Shown here piece by piece: positions 14,600 through 14,637 of a stretch of DNA of 14,637 nucleotides. The DNA is from CG1-02-35-72 sp045046885 (GTDB taxonomy: Bacteria; Bacteroidota; Bacteroidia; Flavobacteriales; Flavobacteriaceae), in the NCBI GenBank assembly GCA_045046885.1, contig JASFYX010000025.1, positions 1-14,637 on the forward strand. The letters run 5' to 3'. The position numbers and the translations under genes were made by a program. Below the pieces are notes generated by a model. That model made no database searches, had not been told where the DNA came from, and saw nothing but the letters and a program-made list of their open reading frames with translations. Numbering within the stretch: the stretch's first letter is position 1; each line of letters begins with the position of its first letter.

Positions 14600-14637
14600 A
14601 GCGGAAATAGGTATTTTTAAAAATACCTATTTCCGCT
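14600..14637. repeat. 38-bp perfect palindrome at window end
   Basis: Two 19-base arms, the left beginning AGCGGAAATAGGTATTTTT, meet at 14618/14619 with no spacer and are exactly complementary. It reaches the last base, so it may extend further. A repetitive intergenic element, a large hairpin terminator, a dimeric operator or a fold-back assembly artefact are all possible. Confidence 0.85.

Overview
The window looks like chromosomal DNA from a marine or host-associated member of the Flavobacteriaceae (Bacteroidota). The evidence is AT-rich sequence, several perfect TAnnTTTG promoter -7 boxes, no Shine-Dalgarno sequences, a type IX secretion (T9SS) sorting tail, a CarboxypepD_reg/DUF5686 outer-membrane protein, a rho gene with a long disordered insert, and rho standing next to a DUF4293 gene. 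All assignments come from reading the sequence; no database search was run.

Layout. (1) 1-3624, plus strand: pdhB (pyruvate dehydrogenase E1 beta), then a DUF5686 outer-membrane protein. (2) 3666-6992, plus strand: a tight three-gene operon of deoC, a complete aldehyde dehydrogenase and a short aldehyde-dehydrogenase-like protein without the catalytic half. It probably turns deoxyribose 5-phosphate into glyceraldehyde 3-phosphate and acetaldehyde, then oxidises the aldehyde. The two dehydrogenase genes look like a split ALDH16. (3) 7118-8488, minus strand: a DEAD-box RNA helicase, preceded by the remnant of an RluA-type pseudouridine synthase (8510-8746). (4) 8773-11018, minus strand: one secreted beta-propeller protein with a T9SS tail, split into two frames by a single missing A in an A7 run.

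(5) 11231-12119, minus strand: the most unusual part. An intact initiator tRNA gene with its terminator is followed by two tandem units. Each unit is a small GIY-YIG nuclease gene, then a damaged copy of the 3' part of the same tRNA, then a copy of the terminator. Both damaged copies carry the same two 16-base palindromic segments that are absent from the real tRNA. They are almost identical to each other, although the adjacent nuclease genes have diverged to about 81% protein identity. This looks like a small nuclease-linked element that rides on, or copies, the 3' end of the tRNA-fMet gene.

(6) 12217-13887, minus strand: rho. It is divergent from a small DUF4293 membrane protein (14085-14519), which has a strong terminator. 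The window begins with an 18-bp perfect palindrome and ends with a 38-bp perfect palindrome. This may mean that contig breaks fell on inverted repeats.
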